A stretch of 60,967 nt of DNA from CAZTHK01 sp964613215 (GCA_964613215.1 CAZTHK010000020.1:1-60967); one strand, 5' to 3'. Counted from the stretch's first letter, positions 25,356 to 34,371 are shown. Translations and numbers: made by a program. The notes: generated from the letters alone by a model not told the origin.

Positions 25356-25371
25356 CGCAATAATCGTACCA
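25356..25371 (-). promoter_or_regulatory. sigma-54 promoter of the FHA gene
   Basis: On the minus strand the sequence reads TGGTACGATTATTGCG. It has GG and GC 10 bp apart and matches TGGCACG-N4-TTGC with a single change (C to T). Transcription would start near 25345, about 57 bases before the ATG at 25288. The sigma-54 activator gene prsR lies about 850 bp away. Confidence 0.7.
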
Positions 25372-25478
25372 CCACAAAATAAGTCTCCCCGGGCTGTTGA
25401 AATCATATTGGATTATTAAAGATAGATATATTTGAGATATCGCGAGCTATCCGGCGCCGCCGGAGTGATGGATCAGCC

Positions 25479-26219
25479 TCAACCGCCCTCCAGATAGGTA
25501 AACTCCAGCCTGGGCCTGTCTTCCGGATCGGCCCATTCACGGAGATGGATGATTCTGTATGCGGAGGAACCGGTGTAGGCGGGTACTATCAAGAAACCGT
25601 GATTATCGTGAGGGTAATTTATCCAGTGGCTGATTACCGCACCGGGGATGGAGAAGGTGATGGTGCTGTCAGCGCCGGCGGTAGTGGTATCCATAAGGGC
25701 AGAATAGTAGTCCCCTCCGGGATCATTCCACTGTACTGCATCACCTGCGTATATCCACGAAACCCCTTCATGTGGCCTGCCGCTTCCCTCTGTCCAGGAA
25801 CCGGGAAGGATGCCCCCGGGCACGGTAGCCCGGTATATTGCAAACAGTGGATTCCCTTCTCCGCCCCCGGCCACGCTCAGATGCAGAAAAGCATCCGTCA
25901 CCATGGAGCAGCTGGAGATATAGGTCAGATCCATACGGAGGATCAGTCTCCTCTGGTGGAATTTCTCCTTCCCCTCTACCATTCCAATAGTGTCGAAGGG
26001 GGCATTGCCGAAATTGTGGGTTTTCAGGCTGGGTGGTTCCTTTATCGCCGCGTCCCTGGTTCCCAGGTAGGATGGGTAGGGTGCGACCTGATCCTGAAAG
26101 GCAACCTGTGTGGAGTCCCCGGTGTCACCTGGATCGTAGATGGTTCTTGTATCCTCTTCACACCCGGTCAGCAGAAGAAGAGTCAGTATCACCGGAATTA
26201 TTCGCCGGAGTGGCAGCAT
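25479..26219 (-). CDS. DNRLRE-type lipoprotein
   Basis: 246 residues with a lipoprotein signal (MLPLRRIIPVILTLLLLTGC, lipobox cysteine at 20). The remainder is a beta-rich DNRLRE/CBM96-like domain, ordinarily found on surface or secreted proteins: RRLILRMDLTYI, DAFLHLSV, then GSWTEGSGRPHEGVSW and a closing strand PRLEFTYLEGG. It overlaps the end of prsR by a base or so and is therefore in the prsK-prsR operon. The role is not known; it may bind surface polysaccharide (inference). Confidence 0.75.
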   Translation of the reverse strand: MLPLRRIIPVILTLLLLTGCEEDTRTIYDPGDTGDSTQVAFQDQVAPYPSYLGTRDAAIKEPPSLKTHNFGNAPFDTIGMVEGKEKFHQRRLILRMDLTYISSCSMVTDAFLHLSVAGGGEGNPLFAIYRATVPGGILPGSWTEGSGRPHEGVSWIYAGDAVQWNDPGGDYYSALMDTTTAGADSTITFSIPGAVISHWINYPHDNHGFLIVPAYTGSSAYRIIHLREWADPEDRPRLEFTYLEGG

Positions 26220-27658
26220 CAGCTCTTCCTTCCCTTGAGATCCCTGAACCTGGACGGATCGATTCCGTGTTTTTTTATCAGATCGTGGAGGGTGGGGCGG
26301 CTGATTTTCAGCTGCTCGGCTGCGGCGGAAACATTACCGCCGGTATGAAGGAGGGTCCTGTTGATCAGGAGCCGGTCGATGTATTCCCGGGCCTCCCGCA
26401 TGGTCTTCCCGCTGAGCGCGGTGGGGAGGGGGCTGCCATCACCACCCGTTTTTTCTCTGGTTTGAGCCTCTGCATCTGCGGTAGTGGTAATATTGAGATC
26501 CTCCGGTTGGATCAGATTGGAGGTGGTCATTATGACCGCCCGTTTTACACGGTTTTCCAGTTCTCTTACATTGCCCGGCCAATGGTGGGCGTATATCAGT
26601 TCCCTGGCCCGTGCCCCGAAGCCCCTTATCTTCTTTGAGTATTCCCGGCTGTAGTGATGGAGGAAGTCCATCCCCAGAAGCAGTATATCGTCACCCCTCT
26701 CCCGGAGGGGAGGCAGGTCTATATTTATTGTATTTATACGGTAGTACAGATCCTCCCTGAAGGCGCTTTCCTCGATAAGCTCCTTCAGCGGCCTGTTGGT
26801 CGCCGCTATTATACGTACATCCACCTGAATGGGATCCCCGCCGCCGATACGCTCTATTACCTGGTCCTGAAGAAATCGCAGCAGTTTAACCTGCAGCTTG
26901 GGTGATAACTCTGCAATTTCATCCAGGAATATAGTTCCCCCGTTAGCCAGTTCGAACTTGCCAGGCTGTGACTTGTGAGCACCGGTAAAGCTCCCCTTCT
27001 GGTGGCCGAACAGTTCGCTCTCCAGCAGATTTTCAGGAATAGCTCCGCAGTTTATGGGGACGAATGGTTCTCCACTCCGGTTACTCCTGCGGTGAATAGC
27101 CTTGGCGGCAAGCTCCTTGCCGGTTCCGCTTTCCCCGGTGATAAGTACAGGAACATCTGTGGTAGCCACACGTCTGATAATGTCGAAAACTTCCAGCATG
27201 GGGGCTGACATGGCGATGATTCCCTCGAAGTCGAACCTGTCCCTGGCCTGCTGCTTCATCCTGTTCAGTTGTCTCTCCAGGGAGATAAGATATTCCGCCC
27301 GTTTGAGTATCACTCTCAGCTCATCCATGGAAACAGGTTTGGCCAGGAAATCATAGGCTCCCTTTTCTATGGCGGTAAGTGCATTTTCGGTTTCATCGTG
27401 ACCGGTGATCACCACCACCCTGGAGGAGGGATTCAACCGCAGGGCCACATCCAGAATCCGGAATCCCTCCAGTGTATCGGAGCCGGGTTCCAGCATGAGG
27501 TCAAGGATCATCAGATCGGGTTCTTCCCTTTCCAGAGCCTCCGCAGCCTGCTCCGCTCCGGGAGCGGTTATAACTCTGTAATTCTTCTTGAATGCCCATT
27601 TCAGTTGTTTGAGGATAGATTCTTCATCGTCGACGATAAGCAGAGTAGATTCAGACAA
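26219..27658 (-). CDS. prsR: PEP-CTERM system response regulator PrsR (sigma-54 activator)
   Basis: Two-component response regulator that activates sigma-54 promoters. It has a receiver domain with phosphoacceptor D53 (LMILDLMLEPGSD) and conserved K in FLAKPVS, an AAA+ domain with Walker A GESGTGKE, the sigma-54 loop GSFTGA and FLDEIAE, and a Fis-type helix-turn-helix at the C-terminus (NVSAAAEQLKISRPTLHDLI). In the PrsR family the protein begins a few residues before the first strand, so I chose the TTG at 27658 (SESTLLIVDDEE), preceded by GGGAGGGA; an ATG at 27757 would add 33 unrelated residues and overlap prsK. The prsK gene lies just upstream. Likely targets are the nearby sigma-54 promoters. 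Confidence 0.9.
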   Translation of the reverse strand: MSESTLLIVDDEESILKQLKWAFKKNYRVITAPGAEQAAEALEREEPDLMILDLMLEPGSDTLEGFRILDVALRLNPSSRVVVITGHDETENALTAIEKGAYDFLAKPVSMDELRVILKRAEYLISLERQLNRMKQQARDRFDFEGIIAMSAPMLEVFDIIRRVATTDVPVLITGESGTGKELAAKAIHRRSNRSGEPFVPINCGAIPENLLESELFGHQKGSFTGAHKSQPGKFELANGGTIFLDEIAELSPKLQVKLLRFLQDQVIERIGGGDPIQVDVRIIAATNRPLKELIEESAFREDLYYRINTINIDLPPLRERGDDILLLGMDFLHHYSREYSKKIRGFGARARELIYAHHWPGNVRELENRVKRAVIMTTSNLIQPEDLNITTTADAEAQTREKTGGDGSPLPTALSGKTMREAREYIDRLLINRTLLHTGGNVSAAAEQLKISRPTLHDLIKKHGIDPSRFRDLKGRKS

Positions 27659-27723
27659 GTTTATCCCTCCCGTATCAGCTCCCCGGAGTGCTGAACAATT
27701 CAGCTGCCGGCAGAGCCGCCGGA

Positions 27724-29820
27724 TTAACTGTCGCCCGGCAGGGTAATAGTTACACACGCTCCGCCCTGGCTGCGGTTTTCTATCTCCATCCTTCCGTTGT
27801 GAGCTTCAACGATGTTTCTGGAGATGGTCAAACCCAGTCCCAGCCCCCCCTTCTTGGTGCTTTTGAAGGGGGTGAACAAATGATCTTCCAGATAGCCGGG
27901 ATCGAATCCGCTTCCGGTATCACATACTGCGATCTCGATGTCTCCATCCTCCGGCTGGTCCATCTCCACTGTTACTGTTCCTCCGGAGGGAGTTGCCTCG
28001 ATAGCATTGTAGATGATATTTTCCAGAGCCCTTTTGAAGGCCTTGTCATCCAGTTCGAAGGTAACATCCTCCCTCCCGTTATATTTTAATACAACCTCCC
28101 CGAACCGGGCAACCCGTTTAAGCTGTTCCACCTTTCCGGAGATAAGCCGGTGGAGATTCCTCCCCTCACGGTTGAGCGGGCTTTCCGGATTGACCGAACT
28201 GAGTGAGGAGATCAGCGATCTCATCTTTTCCACTGACCTCTCCAGGGTGGAGATGAGATCCTCCTGAAAAGCGGGATTATTAATATTATCCCTGGCATTC
28301 TCGGTGGAAAGTGATAGCATCCCCACCATATTCTTTAGATCGTGAATTACATGTGAGGAGAATCTGTTGAACGATTCAAGCTGTTTTGATTCCATCATCT
28401 TCTCCGACAGAATAATATTCTCCAGGTTAAGGGAGATCTCCATGGCTATGGTTTCCAGAAACTCCCGGTCCTCCACATTATAGCCGAGATTCCAGTGTTT
28501 CTTCCCCAGGGCTATGAAACCCCTCTTCCTGTTTCCCTCCTTGAGGGGAGCCATAACCTTTATCCAGCCCCACTTCTTCTCCAGCTGGTCTCCCGGTTCC
28601 CATTCCCCTCTCTCCATAAGACGGGAAAAACTGCGAATCGTGATAACATTACTTTCCCCGGTTATCCCGCTGAGCCGGCGGGCACTGCTGTTATCTATCC
28701 GGCCGGGAGGGTAGTTGTAGCTGTCCGTTTTGCCTCCCCTGATATCGATCCAGATCACCCCCGTTTTTACCATCATGGTCTCGCATATGAATCCGATAGC
28801 GTTGGAGAGCAGATCATTCAGGGTCAGGGAGGAACCCATCAATCTGGAAAAGCGGTTCCATTCCTTCCTGTAGTTGTACCTGCTGGGATAGACATTTTCA
28901 TTCAGAAAGAGTCGAAACCTTCTCCTGAACCTGCCCGATATAATACCTGCGATAATCAGAAATATTATAAAAATAGTGGGTACCAGCAGTATTATCCTGC
29001 TGTAGGGCATCTCTATGAAGGCCGAAATATATGATACTACAGCCAGCACGATGAAGTAGAGCCCTGATACAGTCACGGTTGAAACAGATTTTCTATCCGC
29101 CGGGCCGACCCGGGTCTGTACTTCCGGGAGTTCATACCTTATTCCGGCATATATAAATGTCAGCGCACAGATTATCACTCCACATGCCTGGATGGTGATG
29201 AAGTTGATATCTATAACCGAAGTGGCCAGGAGATAGCTTATCAGGATGAAATTGATCACCGTGGCCAGGATCATCCCCAACATGGGATATTTAAGGGTTA
29301 CCTTCCCGGGGATATTGGAGAGGCGGTAGGTGTTCTCGAACAGGTGCATATAAAATATGTTGGATATTAGCACATAGACGGCCAGCCCCTTGCCGTAGGT
29401 GGTGAAGGTAAATCCCCAGAAGCCCCCCCCGGCGGAAAAATGTATCTTTCCGATGAATGTCTCCGTATCCGCTATGATTGCTCCCCCCAGAACCAGAGCG
29501 GTCAGAATGGATACCTTGATCCACTGCCTTCTCACAGCGGATTCCCCCCCTCTCCGTCCCAGGCAATGGAAGAAGGGGAGCCCTGCTGCGGGAAGTACTA
29601 TCAGAAAAGCTATGACATATCCGGCGTGGGATATTACCGCCCGGGGAGTAATGTCAGTTGAGATCAGACCCAGAAACAGCTGGGTACCAGCCAGTATCAG
29701 GGCGGTGGCTACCAGATATGATTTATACAGAGGGCGCCCCGGTTTGATCAGGGTGATGAATGAAAGTATCAGAAGGAGAAAGAAGGAGGAAAATATTGTT
29801 GCGGTGGAAAGGCCGATCAT
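27724..29820 (-). CDS. prsK: PEP-CTERM system sensor histidine kinase PrsK
   Basis: Membrane-bound sensor kinase paired with PrsR. About eight hydrophobic helices fill residues 1-300, then comes a GAF-like sensor region (about 330-470), a HisKA dimerisation helix with H493 in SSHVIHDLKNMVG, and a HATPase domain with ENIIYNAIEATP, CDTGSGFDP and GLGLGLTISR. The length of 698 and layout match PrsK of exosortase systems. The start overlaps the stop of the TPR lipoprotein gene by 4 bp (ATGA), so the genes are translationally coupled. The signal sensed is not known. Confidence 0.9.
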   Translation of the reverse strand: MIGLSTATIFSSFFLLLILSFITLIKPGRPLYKSYLVATALILAGTQLFLGLISTDITPRAVISHAGYVIAFLIVLPAAGLPFFHCLGRRGGESAVRRQWIKVSILTALVLGGAIIADTETFIGKIHFSAGGGFWGFTFTTYGKGLAVYVLISNIFYMHLFENTYRLSNIPGKVTLKYPMLGMILATVINFILISYLLATSVIDINFITIQACGVIICALTFIYAGIRYELPEVQTRVGPADRKSVSTVTVSGLYFIVLAVVSYISAFIEMPYSRIILLVPTIFIIFLIIAGIISGRFRRRFRLFLNENVYPSRYNYRKEWNRFSRLMGSSLTLNDLLSNAIGFICETMMVKTGVIWIDIRGGKTDSYNYPPGRIDNSSARRLSGITGESNVITIRSFSRLMERGEWEPGDQLEKKWGWIKVMAPLKEGNRKRGFIALGKKHWNLGYNVEDREFLETIAMEISLNLENIILSEKMMESKQLESFNRFSSHVIHDLKNMVGMLSLSTENARDNINNPAFQEDLISTLERSVEKMRSLISSLSSVNPESPLNREGRNLHRLISGKVEQLKRVARFGEVVLKYNGREDVTFELDDKAFKRALENIIYNAIEATPSGGTVTVEMDQPEDGDIEIAVCDTGSGFDPGYLEDHLFTPFKSTKKGGLGLGLTISRNIVEAHNGRMEIENRSQGGACVTITLPGDS

Positions 29821-31376
29821 CTCTCATCCTCCAGCCTTCGAATCTGTTCCTCCGCCTCTCTGGCCACCTCGCTTCCGGGATACTTCTTGCTGCACCGGCG
29901 CAGAATCTCAACCGCCCTGTTCCTGTCGTTCAGCTCCTTCTCGCATATGGATGCTGCCATCAGGCAGTTCCCCCTGAAATTCTCGTAGTAGGGGTACCTT
30001 TCCGGCAGGTCAAGAAGTCGCTCCACCGCCCGGTTCCACTTCTCCTGTTCCGACAGAGCGGTGATAATATATTCTTCTGCCAGTATGTTCACCGCTTTGG
30101 GATTCTGGGAGGATAGCAGTTCCCGGTAGTGCTGAATGGCTTTGGAGTACCATCTGTCGACGGTATCGTCTTCTCCCTTTTCCCGGTAGTGGCGGGCCAG
30201 CTGGAGAAGGGATTCCATCCCCTGCACCGTTCCGGGATAGGCCTGGTAAAGCTCCTTGTACCTCAGAGATGCCTCTACCCAGTCCCCCTCCTCCTGTGCC
30301 ATAGCGGCCAGATGCCACAGGGCTTCGGCTGCCCGGGAGGCATGATCTGCGTACTGATCTATTGCCTTGTGATAGAGTGTCCTGGCCTGGTTGAAATTGC
30401 CCGAGCCTGCTTCGAAGTCGGCGTTGTTGAGTATGGCATTGAGTGCCTCGGTGGTACCGGGATAGTTCTGGTAGATCCGGGTGAAGAGTTCCCTGGCCTC
30501 TTTGCTTCTGTTCAGGCCACTCCGGTAGATCTGGGCTTCGGTGTAGAGGAGTGAGGCCATATCCCTCTCCGAATTGCGGTAGGTCTCTTTCATGTGGTTC
30601 ACCTGAGAAAGGGCTCTGTTCCAGTCTTTGCTCTTCAGGTAGATGGTCAACAGGTTGAATTTCATCTCCTTTGCCAGAGTGCTGTCCTCCGTGCTCTTCT
30701 CCACCCGGGTAAACAGTTTCCCGGCTTTTTCAAACCACCGGGAGGCCTGGTCCTGCTTTTCCGCCTTTTTGTATATTTCGGCGACACGCAGAGGAGCCAG
30801 GAGATAACGGCTGTTCATGTCGGCTGTCTGGAGCGCCCGGGACTGATCCAGAAACTCCGAGTAGAGCCTGGTAAAATATTTTATGGCACCACTGTGATCT
30901 TCCATCTCCCCGGAGATAACCGCACAGGAAAACAGGGCATTTGCCCTGGCTTCGGGAAAATTGCGGGACATATCATAGGCCCGGTCGAACGAATTCCTGG
31001 CTTCCTCCAGCAACCCGCTGCTGAACTGGAGTTCGGCAAGCTCCATCTGAGCCGACAGAACTATATACTCCATGCCTTCTATCCTGTACATATCATCCTG
31101 GTAATCCCTCACGATATCCCGGTAGGCCGAAATGGTCTTATTGTAGAAACCTGAGGCAGTAGCTATAGCGGGCAGCTGGTTTTTCATCTTTCTGGCCTTG
31201 AATAGTTCCTTCTCTGCAGCGTAACGCTTCTGTTGTTTCTGTCCACCGCAGGAATAGATAACTGTTGCTGACACTGTGATTATAAGCACTGTCAGCAGGC
31301 GATGGCACAGCCGTCTCCCTGACCGCCGGGAGAGACGGCCGTGGTGATCCCACTGGATATTATTTTCTGAATTCAC
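29817..31376 (-). CDS. TPR-repeat lipoprotein upstream of prsK
   Basis: 519 residues. The signal sequence ends with a probable lipobox, VIYSC (about residues 39-43), after a basic N-terminus. The rest is a long array of tetratricopeptide-like helices, with repeats such as EARNSFDRAYDMS, QARTLYHKAIDQYAD, ASLRYKELYQAYPG and AVEILRRCSKKYPG. TPR lipoproteins (for example PrsT) accompany exosortase systems; this one is shorter, so I give only a positional analogy. It probably holds a surface or polysaccharide export complex together. It overlaps prsK by 4 bp. Confidence 0.78.
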   Translation of the reverse strand: MNSENNIQWDHHGRLSRRSGRRLCHRLLTVLIITVSATVIYSCGGQKQQKRYAAEKELFKARKMKNQLPAIATASGFYNKTISAYRDIVRDYQDDMYRIEGMEYIVLSAQMELAELQFSSGLLEEARNSFDRAYDMSRNFPEARANALFSCAVISGEMEDHSGAIKYFTRLYSEFLDQSRALQTADMNSRYLLAPLRVAEIYKKAEKQDQASRWFEKAGKLFTRVEKSTEDSTLAKEMKFNLLTIYLKSKDWNRALSQVNHMKETYRNSERDMASLLYTEAQIYRSGLNRSKEARELFTRIYQNYPGTTEALNAILNNADFEAGSGNFNQARTLYHKAIDQYADHASRAAEALWHLAAMAQEEGDWVEASLRYKELYQAYPGTVQGMESLLQLARHYREKGEDDTVDRWYSKAIQHYRELLSSQNPKAVNILAEEYIITALSEQEKWNRAVERLLDLPERYPYYENFRGNCLMAASICEKELNDRNRAVEILRRCSKKYPGSEVAREAEEQIRRLEDER

Positions 31377-31735
31377 CGGTATTCCCCCTTTTTTATGTTT
31401 CCGGTATCATGGAAAACATTTCTTAACTCGAATTATTCATAGCAGTGGACCTTTCCATTTCCGGATGATCCCGGATTCAGGGCTCCGTGTGCTTCCAAGC
31501 GGTTTAATGAATTCCCCCCACGGGCACTGAGCGGAGCCCGGTTTCTGGCTGAGGCCACGGCCCTGGTCCCGGCTGTCCTCCTGGTAGTGATTAGAGAAAT
31601 AACACTTCTGTTCCCCTCTCTTTCCGCCATATCCTTCTGGCCCGGTAGGAACGGAGACCAGGTTTGATATCATGTCATTATCAAAGATGCCTGCCCTTCT
31701 AACAGAGAGCTTACGGGTTAACTGGTTCGAATGCA
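31377..31735. other. intergenic region between the exosortase and prsK operons
   Basis: About 360 bp. No sigma-54 element with the correct 10-bp spacing was found: two near-matches on the minus strand have 11 bp between GG and GC. A 99-codon open frame begins TAATG-style at the end of the membrane protein gene but has low-complexity sequence and no family features. No terminator is evident. Confidence 0.35.
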
Positions 31736-32647
31736 TTATTCCTCCCTACGGCTGTCCTGCTCATCCCTTTCCAGCTTGCCGGCAAGACGGATGAACATTA
31801 TGGTAGCGCCGCCGAACAGCAGGTAGTCGGAGATAACCTGTATAACCTCTTTGGCTATCTGCAGGTATATTATTACTTCGGGAGAGAGGCGAAGGGCCAG
31901 AATATGGGCATTGAACTCCAGAAAGATTACGGGGAGGGTAAGTATGAATGGGATGGTAACCAGAATAACAGATCTGACCAGAAATATTCTGGAGAGATTA
32001 AAACTCTTATACATTCCCTCCCATGCACTTTGAGCCCTCAGAATTATCAGGGGAAAGGCATAGAGCAGGAAGGCCTGGATAACCAGCCCCAGAATGCTCC
32101 CCGCTGCCGGACTTATCAGGGAGGCCAGGCCGCCCGGTTGTCCCAGAATGAGGTCAGAGAGATAGATCGAGGTCAGGATCAGTCCGGAGGCTATGACAGC
32201 GGTTATAATCAGATGAATGTATTTACCCCCCGCTCTGGCCAGCCCCTGCCTGATGGTGAAGTTCCTCCTGCGGAAGACCGAAGCGATGATGAATATGGCT
32301 GCTCCCTGAAATACCGGATCAAGAAAAATTTCCAGAAAAATATCGAATCTGCTCATCACCTTCTGCATCATTATCAGGTGTTGGGGATAGTGGGCCAGAT
32401 TACTCCCCGATACACCGCGGATAAACAGGGCCCAGAATGAGATGAATGGTTCGGATATTACATTCACATAGAAGAAAATTATACCGGTCTTTATAATGAA
32501 ACATATCAGGAATGGTACTATCACCCTTCCGTTACTTAACAGAGCGAGGGCGGTTCCCAGGGTCCTGAGGGCCGACTGTATGGAGGCGGAGAGATCGGTT
32601 CTCTCGTCTACACTGATATCTCCTTCCGGAAGGTGGGATGCCAGCAA
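31736..32647 (-). CDS. multi-pass membrane protein of the exosortase operon
   Basis: 303 residues with about six hydrophobic helices (for example VPFLICFIIKTGIIFFYVNV, GAAIFIIASVF, LIITAVIASGLILTSIYL, LGLVIQAFLLYAFPLIIL and SVILVTIPFILTLPVIFL). No known family is recognised. It starts at a TTG at 32647, after a G-rich site, two bases past the stop of epsI, so it belongs to the same transcript as the exosortase and EpsI. It might be a partner of the exosortase or a polysaccharide-related membrane protein, but this is positional inference only. Confidence 0.6.
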   Translation of the reverse strand: MLASHLPEGDISVDERTDLSASIQSALRTLGTALALLSNGRVIVPFLICFIIKTGIIFFYVNVISEPFISFWALFIRGVSGSNLAHYPQHLIMMQKVMSRFDIFLEIFLDPVFQGAAIFIIASVFRRRNFTIRQGLARAGGKYIHLIITAVIASGLILTSIYLSDLILGQPGGLASLISPAAGSILGLVIQAFLLYAFPLIILRAQSAWEGMYKSFNLSRIFLVRSVILVTIPFILTLPVIFLEFNAHILALRLSPEVIIYLQIAKEVIQVISDYLLFGGATIMFIRLAGKLERDEQDSRREE

Positions 32648-32648
32648 G

Positions 32649-33395
32649 TTAATCCCCCCTTCCAGTGGTCTCAGGACTTTTCGCTGCTCCGGTGGAATAA
32701 ACCAGTTGTCCGGGATGACGGTAACAGCACCGGCTGAACCGGATAATCTCCCTGAAGGGAGGAATTGCCAGCTGGATGAATGAGGTAAGTTGTTCCATGG
32801 TTTTCTCCTTGTCCCCTCCGGGCGGTATTCTGGTGGAAAAGCGTATGAATGCGGCTGACTGTGGTTTCCTCATCAGCGAGCGTTTCATCTGAAACCACTT
32901 AAGGGCGAACTCACCGGTAACTGCTCCGTCTCCGGTATGAAACCAGTATATCACCAGCCGCCTCTCATGCTGGCCGGAAATCAGCAGGTATCTGGCATCC
33001 AGGTTGTTTTCCGGAGTTTTCAGATGGGTTTTCCCCTCCATAATTATATCCCATCCGGAACCCGGATAGCAGTGTTTGGGAGAGTGAATCTGAGAATTCT
33101 CCTGCTGGGAGCCGAAATATCCGATAAACAGCCAGATGGGATTGCCCTGCCCGTTACGGTAGGATCTGAACAGGGTGGTGTCCGCCCCCAGCATCTTCAG
33201 AGACCGGGGAGGCTGATATTCATCCCTGCCGGTAAAGCCGCCCATGGAATGTGGAATATTATCCAGAGGTGGGACCTCCTCATTCCGGGGCGGCCTGTAT
33301 CTGAGAAGATTGGTGTATACAGCGGTCACCGCCAGGATAGCGAACAGTATGTAGCATCTGCTTCTGTTTATCCGTACCATTTTAATATTCCCCAT
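32649..33395 (-). CDS. epsI: exosortase-associated protein EpsI (DUF3485)
   Basis: Accessory protein typical of exosortase loci, where it is often fused to the C-terminus of the sorting enzyme; here it is separate. It has one N-terminal membrane helix (CYILFAILAVTAVYTNLL), then a periplasmic domain with the hallmark HSPKHCYPGSGW (about residue 103) and YWFHTGDG (about 155). The C-terminus (about 215-248) is extra and lacks any family match. The start is either the ATG at 33395 or the one at 33383; both lie inside the end of the exosortase gene, so the two are translationally coupled. It may help with glycan-linked sorting. Confidence 0.85.
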   Translation of the reverse strand: MGNIKMVRINRSRCYILFAILAVTAVYTNLLRYRPPRNEEVPPLDNIPHSMGGFTGRDEYQPPRSLKMLGADTTLFRSYRNGQGNPIWLFIGYFGSQQENSQIHSPKHCYPGSGWDIIMEGKTHLKTPENNLDARYLLISGQHERRLVIYWFHTGDGAVTGEFALKWFQMKRSLMRKPQSAAFIRFSTRIPPGGDKEKTMEQLTSFIQLAIPPFREIIRFSRCCYRHPGQLVYSTGAAKSPETTGRGD

Positions 33396-34237
33396 ATTAT
33401 CAGTAACATACCGAATCCGGTGCCGAAAACCATAAGTCCGGATATCTGGTGAAGGGTCCCGTCCGCGAATGCGGGACTGACCAGATAGGCACCCAGTGCA
33501 GTAATGGTTAATCTGAAAGTATTGGCTGCCACCGCCACCGGAACGGATAATATAACCAGGGCGATCTTACGGTTTCGGGAGATATCGGAGATCACCGCCA
33601 TAATCAGAGCCAGGGTTATCATGGTAATCAGAGATCTCAGCCCGCTGCAGGCGGTTATTACCTCCAGGGAGTAGTTGGGAAGGTGGAGAATATTGCCTCT
33701 TCTGATTACCGGGACGGTGAGGATATTTAATAACCCGGCGCTGAGCCTGGCGTTGAAAAGCTGAAGGGGAAAGGTGATTTTATAGTAGATAATATAGGGA
33801 AGCGGGATCATCAGGAACAACAGACACAGAGGCGCTGCCGCCCGGCGGGTGAATTCCCTGCCGAAGATGAATAATACCGCTCCCAGAAGCAGTACCGGAA
33901 TGGAGAGGCGGGAGGTAAAAAGCTCGGATGCGGCGGTGCCTCCAATTATAAGTATCATGGCTGTGACTATGAGAATCAGTCCGGGAAGTGTTCCTCCTTC
34001 TGTAGAAGCGGCCAGAATCCTCTCCCTGCGGCGCCACAGCAGCAGGGCGGATACGGGAGGAATTATCAGACCGTGGCGGTAGTTAGGATCATTCAGCCAC
34101 TGTTTCACCAGGCCGGTCAGAACCGGCAGGTAAAGCAGCAGTAGAAGAACAATCCCTGCAGCAGGTAATATCCACGCCTTTTTTGTTCCGGTAATTCTGG
34201 GTTTCTCTGGATTTTCCGGCACCTGTTCCTCCAGCAT
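33368..34237 (-). CDS. exosortase (PEP-CTERM sorting enzyme)
   Basis: Polytopic membrane protease-transpeptidase that recognises PEP-CTERM tails. The catalytic residues appear in family context: C197 in ITACSGLRS, R242 in AANTFRLTIT and H263 in GTLHQISG. There are eight or so membrane helices. The 289 residues fit the exosortase core without the EpsI fusion. prsK/prsR nearby suggest an XrtA-type system, but the exact subtype cannot be assigned by eye. A strong sigma-54 promoter lies at 34290-34305, about 55 bp before the ATG. The 3' end overlaps epsI. Confidence 0.92.
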   Translation of the reverse strand: MLEEQVPENPEKPRITGTKKAWILPAAGIVLLLLLYLPVLTGLVKQWLNDPNYRHGLIIPPVSALLLWRRRERILAASTEGGTLPGLILIVTAMILIIGGTAASELFTSRLSIPVLLLGAVLFIFGREFTRRAAAPLCLLFLMIPLPYIIYYKITFPLQLFNARLSAGLLNILTVPVIRRGNILHLPNYSLEVITACSGLRSLITMITLALIMAVISDISRNRKIALVILSVPVAVAANTFRLTITALGAYLVSPAFADGTLHQISGLMVFGTGFGMLLIIWGILKWYG

Positions 34238-34289
34238 AGGTTTACTTATCTCTGTATAGCCTTTTTCCGGCTTTTAGACAAGTATAAGC

Positions 34290-34305
34290 TGCAAGAGAAG
34301 TGCCA
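34290..34305 (-). promoter_or_regulatory. sigma-54 promoter of the exosortase operon
   Basis: The minus strand reads TGGCACTTCTCTTGCA: TGGCAC and TTGCA with exactly 10 bp between GG and GC, an almost perfect consensus. The start would fall near 34278, giving a leader of about 40 bases. The element directly adjoins the U-tract of the terminator of the upstream PEP-CTERM gene. Confidence 0.8.
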
Positions 34306-34306
34306 T

Positions 34307-34336
34307 AAAAAAGGCGGGTGCATGAAACACCCGCCT
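34307..34336 (-). terminator. rho-independent terminator of the PEP-CTERM gene
   Basis: On the minus strand, AGGCGGGTG and CACCCGCCT form a 9-bp perfect stem with a 7-base loop, followed by six T residues. It lies 36 bp after the stop of the PEP-CTERM cargo gene and just before the exosortase promoter. Confidence 0.88.
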
Positions 34337-34371
34337 GAAAGACCGTTACACCGAAAGTTAATATAAGAACT

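Noticed and set aside
31437..31736. 99-codon frame starting at the stop of the exosortase-operon membrane gene
   Set aside because: The coupling-type start is attractive, but the protein is low in hydrophobic patterning and similar to no family; a second frame overlaps it.
34253..34281. Sigma-70-like promoter (TTGTCT-N17-TATACA) before the exosortase gene
   Set aside because: It would leave a leader under 10 bases; the near-perfect sigma-54 element at 34290 is a better explanation.
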